From assembly GCA_027559495.1 (NCBI GenBank), contig JAMXSV010000008.1, positions 1,922,001 through 1,986,000 on the forward strand: a DNA stretch of 64,000 nt, written 5' to 3'. This DNA comes from Aurifilum marmelostoma. Its lineage: Eukaryota; Ascomycota; Sordariomycetes; Diaporthales; Cryphonectriaceae. Position 1 is the first letter of the stretch. Every line of letters starts with the position of its first letter. The position numbers were made by a program, and so were the translations under genes. The notes below the pieces were generated by a model. That model was given only the letters and a program-made list of their open reading frames with translations, searched no databases and was not told the origin of the DNA. Shown one piece after another: positions 34,501-44,920 of the stretch.

Positions 34501-35208
34501 CTGGGTTGTTGGTGTCGAAGAGCGTGAACTGCAGGAGCACCTCCCCCGAGACCTTGGCGGCCTGCTTTCCAGACCTCTTGCTCTTCAGCGGGAACCACTT
34601 GGGCTTCTGCTCGAAGTGTCCGTCGGCAAAAATCTCCTCGAGTGCGAGGTCAAACTCGCCCAGGTAGTCCTTTCCGAATCTGTCCTTGTCCCAGCATATC
34701 ACGTCCAGGAGGAGGTGGCGGATATCATTGACAGGGAACTCGCATTGTTCGTTCCAGTCGGGATTCAGATTCTTGGGTACGGCATGGGTTTGGTGTTTTC
34801 CTTCTCCAAGGGTCAAGACGAGATACTACGCGCAAAATATCAGTCCCAAGCTATGTGCCGGTGGCCACGACTGCCAATTCATAACCATGTTGGAAAGTAT
34901 GGACACTCACGGGGTCAGAAGTACCGCTGCGATCAGCAGCGGCCAAATTGCGCGCCTAAGAAGAACAGTCAGAGATGGTGTGTCTTTCGGGACGAGGACA
35001 TATTCGACAGCTGCCGGGGCGGCAGGGTCAGTCAGAGTCAGCATACCCTGAGAATGATAGTATTTAAGACCAGTCCCGTCTCCTTGCGGCCCTCTGGGCT
35101 CGCTGAATCTCCTTTATTCCTCATTGGGCTGGCGGCACGACTATTCGTAGTGGACGGATTATTCGAACGTGTTGATGATTTCAGTCGCTGTGGAATGATC
35201 CGGACCAT
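31505..35208 (-). CDS. phosphatidylserine decarboxylase, C2-domain (Psd2) type
   Basis: Minus-strand exons 35208-35047, 34955-34911, 34825-32596, 32537-31783 and 31708-31505 give 1131 residues; an in-frame stop precedes ATG 35208. Order: first C2 domain (about 45-170, ARNLAAADRSGTSDP), acidic linker, second C2 (about 290-395, GLIFLEIVKITDL), a short tandem repeat of T-S-A-P units (about 459-475), a canonical EF-hand loop DTDESGCISKVE (about 552-563), a CPIC...HIATC cluster that could bind zinc, then the catalytic domain. The self-cleavage site is FGGST with Ser1036, which becomes the pyruvoyl group. The enzyme converts phosphatidylserine to phosphatidylethanolamine; by family it acts in the endosome/Golgi rather than the mitochondrion. 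The last intron acceptors preserve NKRIRKLLKSMS and GALETLISVGMS. Confidence 0.93.
33600..33662. repeat. short tandem repeat inside the decarboxylase gene
   Basis: A 12-bp unit repeated about 4-5 times with small variations (GGGCGCGGACGT-like on the plus strand) encodes successive Thr-Ser-Ala-Pro units between the second C2 domain and the EF-hand. Likely a length-variable linker. Confidence 0.75.
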
Positions 35209-38200
35209 ATTCAGGAGTTATGGCAGCTTGATTCAGAGCTAGTGTCTTGAGTCGACAAGTCGGCAGACCGCAGGTCTGAGGACTTTGGAGGTAATTCGTT
35301 CGGTTTGGGGAGCAGGAGGATCACGGTGGTCGCAAGGGGCACCGCTCGGATTCGCTGCTGTATTGGGAGCCGCCTGTATCTAAGGAGTTCGTGGTTCTAT
35401 CTCGGAGGCGGATGTCTATGGTCGGAATGCGGTCTAATGCTGTGGTGTATGTCGCAGCTGTTTCGTTGGTTCGGAGGATTGGAGAATTGGAGGGGTCGCA
35501 GCGTAATCGAGGTTTCGTGGGCGGGCGAAAAGGGTCTGTCAAAGATGGTAGAGGTTAAGTCCTGGAAGCACGGTCAGACAGGTGTGTGGGACGTCATCGG
35601 CAAGATCTGAGGTGAAAGGTGGAGGAGAGGGGGCCCTCAGGAAATAAGGTACACTGCATGTACGCATGCACGCTCGACACCTACCTGTCCGTTTCACAAC
35701 AGTTACTGGCACTACAGCGCTGGTCGAGTATGGTCCACCAGCTCTAGGTCCAGCTGTCCGGATTTGGGTCTCGGTCCAGCTCCGAGGCTTCCAGGGGCGT
35801 GGCGGGGGAGAACGAGGATGGCACAGGCCGGAACCCCAGGTGGTGCAATGTGTGGTGATGGTGCGTTGATTATTGGTGGAGCTGGGTATATTGGAACAAT
35901 CTTCTTCTGAAGCTGCGCGCTCTCTGCTCTAGGACTGAACCAGGAGATGGGACCTGGAGATTGGAATACGTACGCCTCAGGTCGACGCGTGTAGTAGAAG
36001 GAGTAAGAGCGAGAGAGAAAGAGGGGCTGGGACACTTCGCCAGGCACACCAGGGGCCTTTCGATCTGGCGTCGTGCCCTGTCGTAGATCGTGGAACTGTG
36101 CCCCGCACCTCGTGCAGGCGTGTTGGGCTCCTGGTTTCACTCAATGATGACCACAGAGGAGCTTCAAGCTGTTGGTGGCCATAGGCTGTCTTCTACCCCC
36201 TTTCCCTTCTTCTCCTGTTGGCGAAATGACGAGGGCAAGCTTGAGAGATGACAGGTCTATTGCTAAAAAGGAAAAGGAAAAACAAAAAAGGGGGGGGGGG
36301 GGAGGTGGTAAGACGAAAGAGAAAAAGGGAGAAAGAACAAGAAAGAGGAACAGAGGTGAGATTGACAGGCTGGTCCGTCGAAGTGCAGTGCGTATGCTGT
36401 CCCTCCACCGACGACGAACAAGACAGCTGAAGAGACAGGACGATCGATCGACCCCGGAATGCCGGGACTGGAGCTGAGGGGAGGAGGAGGAGGCCTAGGA
36501 TCAGGAGCCTTAGGGGCAGCAAGCATGCAAACAAGCAGAGCCGACGTCACTTGCGTTGCTAGCCTCTAAAGTGATGATGAACTGTGTAGCTACAGCGGCC
36601 GCTACCCCAACTCCGCCTCCAACTGTTAGTGGGCAGCAGCCACTATGATGCCCCTCTGTTGGAACTCAGGCGCCGCCTGTTTCAGGCCCCCAAGCCTCAC
36701 TCCCAGGTTGAATCGATCGATCACTGTCTAGTCCCACCGTGCCTGGTAGGACAGGCGGCGAGGGGCTATTGACAGAGGATCCGGAGGGAATGCATACTGT
36801 AGCTAGCCACAAACTAGGCACCGAGTTACCCCTCGAGGTACCCCCTCTCAAACCCCCTCACTCCCCTCCAAGTAATTACCCCGCTATGTAACCTCAGTAC
36901 CTTACTCTTGCCCACAGCCTTGATGAGCAGGCTCTCTCCATCCACTCGCAAACCATCAATTGGTGATAGAACGAGAGCATCGCGACTCTTCAATTTATAT
37001 GCAAACCTCAACCCGCGTGAAAGCAGAATTGCATTACCTTGTCAGTCTAGCAAGCCCTCGCCCGAGCTCGCCGCCGCACTACCAGTACGCACCATGCGGG
37101 CGCTGCGCCATTTCCTGATTGACTCGCCCCGCAGTGCGTTACGCCGTCTGTGATATGGAGAACTCACTAGGGTGTACACCAGCCAGCCCATCGTCAACCC
37201 AGCAAAACTTGGACAAGAAAAAGCAGGGCCGGAAAGTCGGGATGCGACTCGGGCCCGCGAAGCTCGAACAGCCACACGGCAGCAGCTGCAGACCTCTGCA
37301 GCACCGTGGCCATGCCCCCCACACTTTTCGCTTTAGCGACAGCCGGAGTGTAGCTGCCTGATCTGGTACCGATGGTGATGGGAGCGTGGGGAAAGAAGAT
37401 CAGTAAAAGGTGAAACATGCCAGATGAGTGTGCCGCAACATTTCAGCGTGTGTTCAGTCAGAGGCAAGTGAGGAGAAATGAAAGAAGGCAAAGGAATATA
37501 CTTAAAAAATCTGGGTGGGGAGGGGGGGACAAATGGAACTGATGGTTGTATGTAGATAAATTCTCCGAGACGTACTTGCCTAGCTATAATTGTCACTCGT
37601 ATGGTGCAGAGCGGCTTCTCTAAGTCGCCTTGCAAGCACAATACTGTCTCGCCAGACATCGTCCTAAGCGGCCTTACATGGGATCTTATCCGCATGCCTC
37701 AGCCAAGGCAGGATCTGCGTTTGACCAATAGGCTCATCGGATGCTTGGTGGCGTGCTGTGTGCAAAGCCTGCACACACCCATCTGCAAACCCACAGGATG
37801 ATGACGGTCAATATACGAGAGCTTTTGTGTCGATGCATCATTGCACAATTCTTCATTTTTCTATTCCAGCTTCAGAACCTTATGCGCACATGAGAAACCG
37901 CCAAGATTGGGGTAAAGGAATACACAGTACTCTTTTTCTCCTTCGTAGTAAGGAAGTACTCATTATAGTCGATCTGAATTTCCACGGGCTTCTATGCTGG
38001 TGGACCAGATCAGAGTTCAATCCAAGGGTATTCTGTAGTGATACGCATGCAAAGTCTGAAGATGTCTAGTCTACTCGGCAAGCACCGAGTTCCACTCTCA
38101 TGATCCTAGGTCACAGTTCTTATCGCCGAAGGAGACTGCTGATGAGGACGCGGGCTTCAGTAACAACCCGGTAGCAATCATGGTTAAAGTTGACCATCTC

Positions 38201-38325
38201 CTCCATCCATATATCAAGGCTCGTAACATAGCTTGAGGTAATCTCATGTATCGCAGAATGACGAACAGATCAGAAAGTAACGTGCTCCTTTGACGGATGC
38301 CAGGAAATGTGATACCAAGAGTTGA

Positions 38326-38580
38326 TTACTGTACGTAATTGGGTAGTCGGCCGTACGATAGTTTTTGAAGACTGTCAACATCAACTTTCAGCCGCCATAT
38401 GAAGAAATGCAATGGCACATCACAGATGGCGGCAAGGCCGAATACGAGACCGACCTCGAGAGGACATGTATTGCGCTCGACAGTGCTGCTTCGGCTCGTG
38501 ATAATCACCAGAAGGCAAGTGAGTACGAGTGAGATTGTCAAAATCATGCACTGGCCAATCATACAGGCACCATTTGCCAT
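38326..38580 (-). CDS. possible small two-TM protein (low confidence)
   Basis: An 84-codon frame with two hydrophobic segments (MIGQCMILTISLVLTCLLVI and LEVGLVFGLAAICDVPLHFF), each followed by charged residues. The start has a purine at -3. It could be a small membrane protein, a relic of a larger membrane-protein gene, or chance; I recognise no family. A GTACAG overlapping the stop could be a weak intron donor, so the 3' end is uncertain. Confidence 0.2.
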   Translation of the reverse strand: MANGACMIGQCMILTISLVLTCLLVIITSRSSTVERNTCPLEVGLVFGLAAICDVPLHFFIWRLKVDVDSLQKLSYGRLPNYVQ

Positions 38581-40369
38581 TTCAAGCGGTCGTTGCTGAA
38601 TATTCTCGCGTGCAAGAGCCAGGAGTTGACCGCATGGGCGTAGGACTACCTCGTGTGAAGCAGCAGCGAGTAATTGTCATGCCCTTCCCGGCCCCACTCT
38701 GGACGTAGCAAGACCGCCTAGGGGTGTCGAGACACCTGCGGCTCTAAGCGAGGAGCAGTCTAAGGGGTCGCGGGGGAAGCTCTGTGCACAGAGCAGACAG
38801 TACAGGGCAGCGGGCCGTTGAAGGAATGACAAGCTCTTTGAAGGAAGAAAGATCGTCGAGGAATGATGAGCTTCCTTTTATGACAGTGTAAGCAGAATAC
38901 CAGCGAGGACCCTACCGAGATGAAGAAAATTCTAGAAAGAATAAAAATAGCTTCGAGACGAGAAGCAATTCGGGCAGGGCAGCCTGACGAAAGGCTAACC
39001 AGCCTTGGGAACAAGCAGATGGAATCTGAAGAAGAGAGGCTCATGTCCTGAGGGCGAACCCTGTTGCAACGAGCGGGCACGCTCGCTCGAATACGAATGA
39101 TCAGCTTCCTACTTTACAGAGAGGGCCAGCGTACAGGGCAGTGTACCACCCGGAGATCAGTAATTTTTCTCACATGTGTCTTTCAAGGTAACGCAAAAGC
39201 TTAGCATTGAGTATGTTTTTACTGTGTAGACAAGGTCTTCAAATAAAGTTATGTTGCCGGGAGGGGGCGTGGCTAACGAGGCTTACACGTGGTAGAGGCG
39301 AGATGAGAATCTGAACATCATGCAGTCCGTGACATTAATTCCGGGATGTTGAGTATTGGCATTATCAGATCATTCAATTTTCAGCTCTCCAGATCACATC
39401 CCTCCTCTGAGCCTTTCTTGTCTCTCTTGTCAGATATGACAGCGGGGCCGAGCAGATATGAATATGCTGCTTTTTGGATAGGATCTGTTAGCGAGGGGCA
39501 GGCTACCGCGGTTCCTTAAGCATGCACATATAGAGATCTAGAAGAACGAACACATACACACACGCACACATGACAGACAGGACAAGGTAAGGGACCCAAA
39601 TGAAACATCATCAGATTCGAGTGGAGCGCCAAGCAACGGCAAGAGAGTAGTGGCCATCGCTAAATTATCAGTGTAGTAGGTCGGATTTCCATCCAACGTG
39701 GCCCATTTCGGTTTAATTTCGGGCATGTGGTACTATATCCGCCCGCAATAAAGCTCGCCCACGAGGGTCAATGTAGCTAACAGGACCCTGAAGCGAGCAC
39801 GCCGACCTTTTTTTCCCCCTTCCCTTTCTTTTCTCTGTTCAATTTGGATCAAAGATATTGCACTAGGCTTCTTTCTTTTCTAGAACCTACCCCCAGCGGA
39901 CAAGACAGATGAAATGAGTTAACCCCGCGCGGACCCGAGAGGGATTCAACGAAGAAAAGACCAAAAAAAAAGTTACGACGTTGCATGAGATTTCCCACAT
40001 GGAGTGCCGCCTATTCGGAATCACACATCAGCAAGCATGCCGAGCCCGACAACGGGGATGGGGCTCGAAAAGAGCGAGGCCTCCAGACATGGTCTCTGAG
40101 CCTCATGTGGCAAAAATATGTTTCGGTCGGGGGTTTTTTCTGGATCATCACACACCTTCGTAAACCTAAATTGAAGTCATCCTGGTAGGCGTCTCTGATG
40201 GCCGCCACGACCCAAATTCCTCGTGAGTGGCACATAGAATGAATAACACAATACATAATACAACATTTCGACATCGGTACCAAGCCGTATGTGGCCACAT
40301 GACTGGCACTGCCTGCTGCGAGGCATGCGATGCAACAGGACTTCTCGCAGTGGGGCGAGGGGAGGAAGG

Positions 40370-40401
40370 AAAAAAAAAAAGGGAAAAAAAAAAAAAAAAA
40401 A
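40370..40401. repeat. interrupted poly-A tract
   Basis: Two A runs separated by GGG. Simple-sequence DNA; no retroelement end or target duplication seen beside it. Confidence 0.6.
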
Positions 40402-40575
40402 CACTCCCACTCCCGTGAATCTCACGTCAGATGCCGGACTCCTTCCTGCGTTCACAAAGACAAACAGAGAAAAGATCTTTAGGAAGAACAGGGAGTCCCA
40501 ACGCCATCAACGGAGCCTCAGACTCCAGATGACTCTGTGCAACCCTCCTCTTCTATTTTCTTTCTCGGTGGTGAA

Positions 40576-40595
40576 GTAGTAGTAGTAGTAGTAGT
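40576..40595. repeat. (TAG)n microsatellite
   Basis: About 6-7 uninterrupted AGT/TAG units. Confidence 0.75.
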
Positions 40596-41513
40596 GTCTT
40601 GTCTCTCGAGAATCAGCTCTCATCCCAGAGAATCTGTCCGAGACAAAAGACAAGAGAAAGGAGATTTTCATAGGGGGAACAAAAGTAGAGAACCAAGACG
40701 AGAGAGGACCCATGTCCGTGTCTCATCGCCTCATCACCACAATTTGCTTCTCAACGAACCACCGGAAAACCGAGAGGCAATTCAGACACGCCACAAATCT
40801 TGCACACCCAGCCCGGCGGACCGGTAACGGCTCCAAACCTAACGCCAATCTCCCCACGTGTCAAACCAACGCCGCCTGTGGGCCCCCGGGGAACCACACC
40901 AGCCTGATCCGGGGGGACGGCCCGCCCCTGTTCGCAAAGGACCCCGTTGTGCTGCCCGTACGGATCCCTCTCTGGTGTTCTTTTCTTGCTAGCCGAGATT
41001 GGCCCCTTTGCTGATTGTCGGCCGAGTCGTCCATTGGCCCAACTTGGCTCTTGCTGGAGTTGGGAGTAGGAGGGGAAGAAGAGAGGGGGAGGGGGGGGGG
41101 GGTGGGTGTAAGGTGGTGAGCAACCGAGGGCACCGGTCACCAATTCTTGGGTGGGCTCCACCACGAGGATCAGGGGTAACTTCCGCCTTATGGTAGTGGT
41201 GGTAGTGCAAAGGAGAGAAAGAAAAAGAAGAGGAGTAAGAAAGAGGAGCCAAAGACCTCGAGAAATCCTCCGCAGGTTCTCGACCACCACCACTACCACC
41301 TTCTTGCGCAAACCTTCTTTGAATTATTCTTCTAATTTTTTTCTTTCTTAATCTTGATCCTTCTGCTCTTGTCTCTTTTTTTTTTATTTGATCCTGGTCT
41401 CTGTTACCATATCCAACTTACCTCTCTCTCTCTCTCTTTCCCTCTCTACTTTGCCCGACCGTTTCGCTCACCAAATAAACAACCTAATCCCCTCTCCTCG
41501 CTTACCCCCCTAG

Positions 41514-41570
41514 ATGCCTGTCGTGCGTAATCAAGACCAGATACCATCCGATCGTCGACGATACCGTTGA
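41514..41570 (+). promoter_or_regulatory. 18-codon upstream ORF before the Ras-like gene
   Basis: ATG at 41514 opens 18 codons ending in TGA, 133 nt before the main ATG. It follows the CT-rich tract that probably marks the transcription start, so it may lie in the leader. Confidence 0.4.
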
Positions 41571-41703
41571 ATCAAACATAAAAGCACACAAGAGCAGCGC
41601 TTTGTTCGGGGAACTTGCCTGCTTTCAACCATCCCACTGCGAGGAGGAAAAGAGAAGAGAAAGGATTCAACCGGAGATACCCAGACATTTGTCAGTTTTC
41701 AAG

Positions 41704-42614
41704 ATGGCGCTATCACCAGGGGCGGGCAAGATCACCGACAAGATCGCAATGCTGGGCGAGGGCGGTGTAGGCAAAACATCGCTGACAGTGAATGTGCGTT
41801 CTCTTTTTATTTTATTTTTTATTTATTTTTCCGCTCTAGTTTCCCTCTCTTATTTTCTCTCTTTCGTCCTTCTCGAGCGAGACCGGGAAGGAAGACATAA
41901 GGGAAGGAGAAAAAAGACAAGGGAAAAAAAAAGAAAATTCCCCGGATGGAGTGACGCTGACTTTCCCCTTTTTTCTTCTCGCGCGCACAGCTCACAAAAC
42001 ATGTCTTCTCCGAGACGTACGACCCAACACTAGAGGACAGCTACAGGCGGCAGTGTGTCATCGACGGGATCCCCAGCCACCTGGAGATCCTCGACACGGC
42101 CGGGCAGGAGGAGTACGGCGCGCTGCGGGAGCAGTGGATACGACAAAACGAGCTCTTCGTCATCGTGTTCGACGTGACGCGGCGGTCGAGCTTCGAGGCG
42201 GCCGAGAGGCTGTTCGAGGAGGTGATACAGACCAAGCGCAAGCTCGACGAGACCAGGCGGCACCCGGGGGACCGCATGGGCCACCCAGACGACCTGCCCT
42301 TCGCGCCGAGCCTGATCGTGCTGGTCGGCAACAAGTGCGACCTGGACACAAGGAGGGAGGTCGGCACCCTCGAGGGCTCGAGCCTGGCCAAGAAGCTGGG
42401 CTGCGGCTTCGTCGAGACCAGCGCCAAGCTGGGCACCAACGTCGAGGAGGCCTTCTTCTCCGTCGTCCGCGCCGACAGGAGGCGCAAGCGCGAGGTCACC
42501 GAAGAGGAACAGCGGCAGCGCAATGAGGAGCTGGCCGGCATGGGCATCAAGACGCCGAAACCGGGCAAGATGAAGTTCCTCAAGAAGTTCAACAGCTTCC
42601 TGCACCGGGAGTAA
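41704..42614 (+). CDS. Ras-family small GTPase without CaaX box
   Basis: Exons 41704-41793 and 41991-42614 give 237 residues; a 197-nt intron joins SLTVN to LTKHVF in phase 0. All nucleotide-binding motifs are present: P-loop GEGGVGKTS, effector YDPTLEDSYRR, DTAGQEEY with the catalytic Gln, NKCD and ETSAK. An extra segment (RRHPGDRMGHPDDLPF) lengthens the loop before the NKCD strand. The C-terminus ends FNSFLHRE, so prenylation through a CaaX cysteine is not possible; a basic/aromatic stretch (KMKFLKKFNSF) could contact membranes instead. It is a Ras/Rap-like switch that cycles between GTP and GDP; its pathway cannot be inferred. An alternative 3' exon with a CaaX box was not seen. Confidence 0.92.
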
Positions 42615-43641
42615 CAAGGGAGACCGTGTGAAGAAGGAGAAGAACAAGACGACGAGACAGAGCGTCAATCTCGAGGGCGCCCGTTGTCGGGAAGATGGGC
42701 CACAGAACACACTGGATCTACGAGACATACGACTGCGGACTCGGGACAAGAGGGGGATGGGGTGAACCGACCGACGAGGCTCAAGACTGTTGAGCATAAT
42801 CCACGGTGATATCCCAAGGCAGTTCAGGGCATTTTCACAGGAGGACAGGAACAACAACGACCATACAGGAGACACACTCAGACAGAGACACAAAACTAAC
42901 AGGCTGGTATTAATCATGGCGGGAAAGCGGTTCGAAGGAAAGAATAACAGAAAAAAAAAAAAAAGACACGACAAAAAAAGAAAGAAAGAAATAACCAAAC
43001 TAAGGCAGCCGGGAGGTGTGGTAACCGAACCCGGCGCGACGGATAGGCTGGATCGAGCTTGTTTTTTTTCCCCCTCTCCATGTTCTCGACGGTAGAGTCA
43101 AATGCCTAAAAAGACTCTAGCTTAATTCTTGTACATAGCATCCTTTAATCCAAGAATGAGCACTATGTATTGATGAACTGCGGCCGCCTTCCTTGGCCTG
43201 ACCTAAGGATAGAGCTAGAATCGCGCTCCCACGGCTGCACGCGCGACCACTCTTCCTTGGCGCCGTGCATTGATAGAGTGCACGTAAATAGGTTATATGG
43301 TAGGAAGTATGGGATGTGATTGAAAGAGGCTATACATACGAAACGACACAGCCAAGGGCCGAGACGGTCCGCCCAGCCGTGTGTCCTTACATGACGTAGA
43401 GTGTGTGTGGCAGGTGACATTCTTCGGAAGGAGGAGGGGAAGTTCAGTCGGGCTGGCTGGCCGGCTAAAGTCCTCTCAGCCTGCTTGCACGCTGTCAGCC
43501 TCTTGACACATTATATTAAAATGGAGGAAGACTTCCGAGAAGTGACCAGTGCCACCACCACGTAGCGCCTCGTCCCGTCCATGTCATGACCGAGCTCTTT
43601 TCTCACCAGGAACATCACACGACACACCTCTCCTCACGAAA
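42615..43641. other. spacer between Ras-like and SDR genes
   Basis: Probably the 3' UTR of the GTPase gene and the promoter of the SDR gene. A purine-rich patch (42940-43000) and a T run (about 43062) are the only notable features. Confidence 0.5.
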
Positions 43642-44655
43642 ATGGGTTCAGCACGAGCACAAGACATGTCAGGACGCAAGAACATCGTCATAACTGGTGC
43701 GGCTCGAGGCATCGGAAGGGTGACTGCGCGCCACCTGGCGTCGCTGGACCACAACGTCTTCCTTATCGACATCAACGAGCCGGAGCTGGCCTACACGGCC
43801 ACCGAGCACATCCCCAAGATCCTGGCCGAACAACAGGAGCAGCGGCGGCAGCAGCCGGAGCAGCAGTCGTCAGGAGGAGGTCTCGTGGGCTACAAGGCCT
43901 GTGACCTGCGAGACCCAGCCGCCATAAAATCGACGATCCAGCAGGCAGCATCCTTCTTCCCAGGCGGCGAGATCGACGTGCTCATCAACAACGCCGGCAT
44001 CGCCAGGGCCCGCTTCCAGGAGAAACGCACAATGGAGGATCCCGCCGTCCTGGACGACTGGATGGCCTACCTGGCCACCAACCTCACTGCCCCTTTCCTC
44101 GTCAGCCAGGCATGTATTCCCTTCATGAAGACGACCAACAGCAAAGACTGCGGGCAAGAGCAGCCTCCGGAGCTGGGCGAGGCTGTGATGAGGCCCGAGG
44201 CTGTGCAGGCCGCCGTGGGTTTCATCCCGGAGAGTATCAGGCGCAGCCTTGCACAGCCTCAGCTTCAGAGCAGGTGCATCATCAACATCTCGTCCTTTCG
44301 CGCGAAGCAGTCTGAGCCCAACTGCGAGGGCTACGCCGCCTCCAAGGCTGGCATCCTCGGCCTCACCCAGGCCATGTCGGTTTCGGGCGCGCAGTGGGGG
44401 ATCAGGTGCAACTCCATCCTGCCTGGCTTCACCTTTGTGGATCACGAGTGCAGGGAGGCAGACGAAGCGCCCGAGAAGATGTGGTGGACTAAAGGGATCG
44501 ACGGGGCTCGACATCGACATCATCCGGTAGGGCGCATCGGGTACGGCGAGGACGTCGCAGAGGCTATCGTCTGGCTGATGTCGGCTGGATTTGTGACCGG
44601 GCAGGAGATTGTCATCGATGGGGGTGTCAACAGGCTCAAGCACGCGTCTGCATAG
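43642..44655 (+). CDS. short-chain dehydrogenase/reductase (SDR), 3-oxoacyl-ACP reductase-like
   Basis: Single exon, 337 residues from ATG 43642 (AAAATGG context). The cofactor motif TGAARGIG, the NNAG motif, a Ser in INISSF and the catalytic YAASK place it in the classical SDR family; DIN after the second strand suggests NAD preference. The C-terminus (TGQEIVIDGGVNRL) is typical of FabG-like enzymes. Unusual are two Gln/Glu-rich insertions, one after the second strand (EQQEQRRQQPEQQ) and one of about 50 residues before the active-site Ser strand, making it longer than the usual 250-280 residues. Substrate unknown. It converges on the Argonaute gene with only 265 nt between them. Confidence 0.88.
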   Translation: MGSARAQDMSGRKNIVITGAARGIGRVTARHLASLDHNVFLIDINEPELAYTATEHIPKILAEQQEQRRQQPEQQSSGGGLVGYKACDLRDPAAIKSTIQQAASFFPGGEIDVLINNAGIARARFQEKRTMEDPAVLDDWMAYLATNLTAPFLVSQACIPFMKTTNSKDCGQEQPPELGEAVMRPEAVQAAVGFIPESIRRSLAQPQLQSRCIINISSFRAKQSEPNCEGYAASKAGILGLTQAMSVSGAQWGIRCNSILPGFTFVDHECREADEAPEKMWWTKGIDGARHRHHPVGRIGYGEDVAEAIVWLMSAGFVTGQEIVIDGGVNRLKHASA

Positions 44656-44920
44656 GTGTCAAGTGGTAGTTCTAGTATCGCTTATACCTGGATCGACATG
44701 GACATTTTCGAACACGAAAAGGAAACATTCTTTCGAGAACACAAAGTTTGATTAACGAATTTTGCCTCAAACCTAAGAAAGCAATGCCAAAGTCTCCCAA
44801 CTATATGCAAAAGTCTCCCAACCATCGAAATAGTCCACACTAAATAAAGTCTCTAAAGGCGGGGGAAAAGAACAAAAATACATAACTCGAATTCGTACTG
44901 TCAACTCCGGGCTGCTCTGC

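Larger units (their letters stand above)
35209..41703. other. gene-poor region, 6.5 kb
   Basis: The longest stretch without a confident gene. Left end: divergent promoter of the decarboxylase. Right end: promoter and leader of the Ras-like gene with CT-rich tracts (41350-41460). In between are homopolymers (36290-36302 G run; 40370-40401 A runs), a TAG repeat (40576-40595) and one weak candidate two-TM ORF (38326-38580, listed separately). No tRNA, rRNA or transposase recognised. Confidence 0.45.

Noticed and set aside
40751..41311. 186-codon ORF on the minus strand
   Set aside because: Low-complexity Pro/Leu/Thr composition from repeated short words; lies in the promoter region of the Ras-like gene.
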